Part shown: in pieces, positions 5,816-6,334 of the stretch
Layout of the letters: every line of letters starts with the position of its first letter
Numbering within the stretch: position 1 is the first letter of the stretch
NCBI GenBank assembly: GCA_029934265.1
Contig: JAOZMN010000176.1
Coordinates: 1-6,334 of the forward strand
Reading direction: 5' to 3'
Length of the DNA: 6,334 nucleotides
Origin: Bacteroidales bacterium
GTDB lineage: Bacteria; Bacteroidota; Bacteroidia; Bacteroidales; JAADGE01
Translations under genes and position numbers: made by a program
The notes under the pieces: model-generated
The model's input: the letters and a program-made list of their open reading frames with translations, nothing else
What the model was told of the DNA's origin: nothing
Databases searched by the model: none

Positions 5816-6334
5816 TTATTTTACGGCTTCGGTGAAAAAAGAATCGGGTTTTATTGTTTTGTTGTTTTTTACGTCAAGTTCGTATTCATTCCAATGGGGA
5901 ATGTTACTTTGATTTGCAGTTTGTTGTATAATTTTCGTAAAACCGGTATTTTTTAAAAGATTTTGTAAAGAATAACTGTCGTACATCCATTGGTGTACTT
6001 CTCCTTTGCTTCTAAACTCTGACAAAGATAAGTATTGAAATTTATCTTTTAGTAAGTATTTTAAAATTTTATGTTTCCAAAAACTTTTTTTGAAAATATA
6101 TTTTATTTTCGGAGTAGCTTTGTTTTTTTTCGGAATTTGAATTTTTGCTTGTTTTTTTCTGTTTTCTTCAAAATACCCAATAATTTTTTTCCCGTCCTCT
6201 CCTATTCGTTTATAAATATATTCTTTATTTTTTATGTTTTCATTGCTTAAATATTCTGCCATTAGGCCTCCGCTTGTTGTTCGCACCATTTGGTCGAGAA
6301 GTTCTATTAATATCCAATCATAATCATATTCTGC
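5816..6334 (-). CDS. Class I SAM-dependent methyltransferase, C-terminal part
   Basis: The reading frame is open to the window edge, so this is the last 172 residues of a longer protein. An internal ATG at 6289 is not the true start, because the residues before it (EYDYDWILIELLDQ) continue the same domain. They resemble the strand and motif that follow the SAM-binding site in class I methyltransferases from polysaccharide loci. Further matches are GGLMAEYL (22-29 of the visible part), KRIGEDGKKI, FRSKGEVHQWMYD (107-119), YSLQNLLKNTGF and the ending IPHWNEYELDV...KPDSFFTEAVK. The SAM-binding glycine motif lies outside the window. The enzyme probably methylates a sugar or a lipid-linked glycan; the substrate is unknown. 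It is in line with the genes downstream and may be part of the same operon. Confidence 0.8.
   Translation of the reverse strand, partial: AEYDYDWILIELLDQMVRTTSGGLMAEYLSNENIKNKEYIYKRIGEDGKKIIGYFEENRKKQAKIQIPKKNKATPKIKYIFKKSFWKHKILKYLLKDKFQYLSLSEFRSKGEVHQWMYDSYSLQNLLKNTGFTKIIQQTANQSNIPHWNEYELDVKNNKTIKPDSFFTEAVK

Noticed and set aside
1..6334. CRISPR array, tRNA, rRNA or insertion sequence
   Set aside because: I saw no regularly spaced repeats, no tRNA-like or rRNA-like segment, and no transposase or terminal inverted repeats.

Overview
The window is very AT-rich and every convincing gene lies on the minus strand. Three things point to a low-GC member of the Bacteroidota: the lack of Shine-Dalgarno sequences in front of the genes, one promoter matching the TTTG / TAnnTTTG form, and the gene families present. 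This is an inference from sequence style, and I cannot name a genus.

Reading with transcription (from high to low coordinates), the window opens inside a class I SAM-dependent methyltransferase gene (5816-6334, N-terminal part outside the window). Next is a compact three-gene cassette: a 79-residue protein, a DUF3791-type small protein and a DUF3990-type ADP-ribosyltransferase-fold protein (4829-5762). It has the layout of a toxin-antitoxin module, with two small genes first, the enzyme last and an ATGA overlap between the last two. Then come a GT8-like glycosyltransferase (3746-4813), a cupin sugar-ketoisomerase of the FdtA/QdtA/WxcM type (3390-3758) and a GT2 glycosyltransferase (2531-3400), joined by overlaps of 13 and 11 bases. 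After a 214-base gap holding a stem-loop there is a second GT2 gene (1408-2316). After a further 129-base gap with a good Bacteroidota-type promoter comes an AAA_14/DUF4143 ATPase (64-1278).

The methyltransferase, three glycosyltransferases and deoxysugar isomerase form part of a surface-polysaccharide (O-antigen or capsule type) locus. The isomerase would prepare a dTDP-6-deoxy-sugar, the glycosyltransferases would add sugars to a lipid-linked repeat unit, and the methyltransferase would decorate it. Nucleotide-sugar synthesis, flippase and polymerase genes are not in the window. The predicted ADP-ribosyltransferase cassette is inserted in the same orientation between two glycan genes with little spacing, so it probably shares their transcript.

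The points most worth a second look are this three-gene cassette, a block at the 5' ends of the two GT2 genes that is nearly identical at the DNA level while the rest of the genes diverge, long homopolymers inside two coding regions, and the stem-loop with an AGGAGG-containing loop between the GT2 genes.
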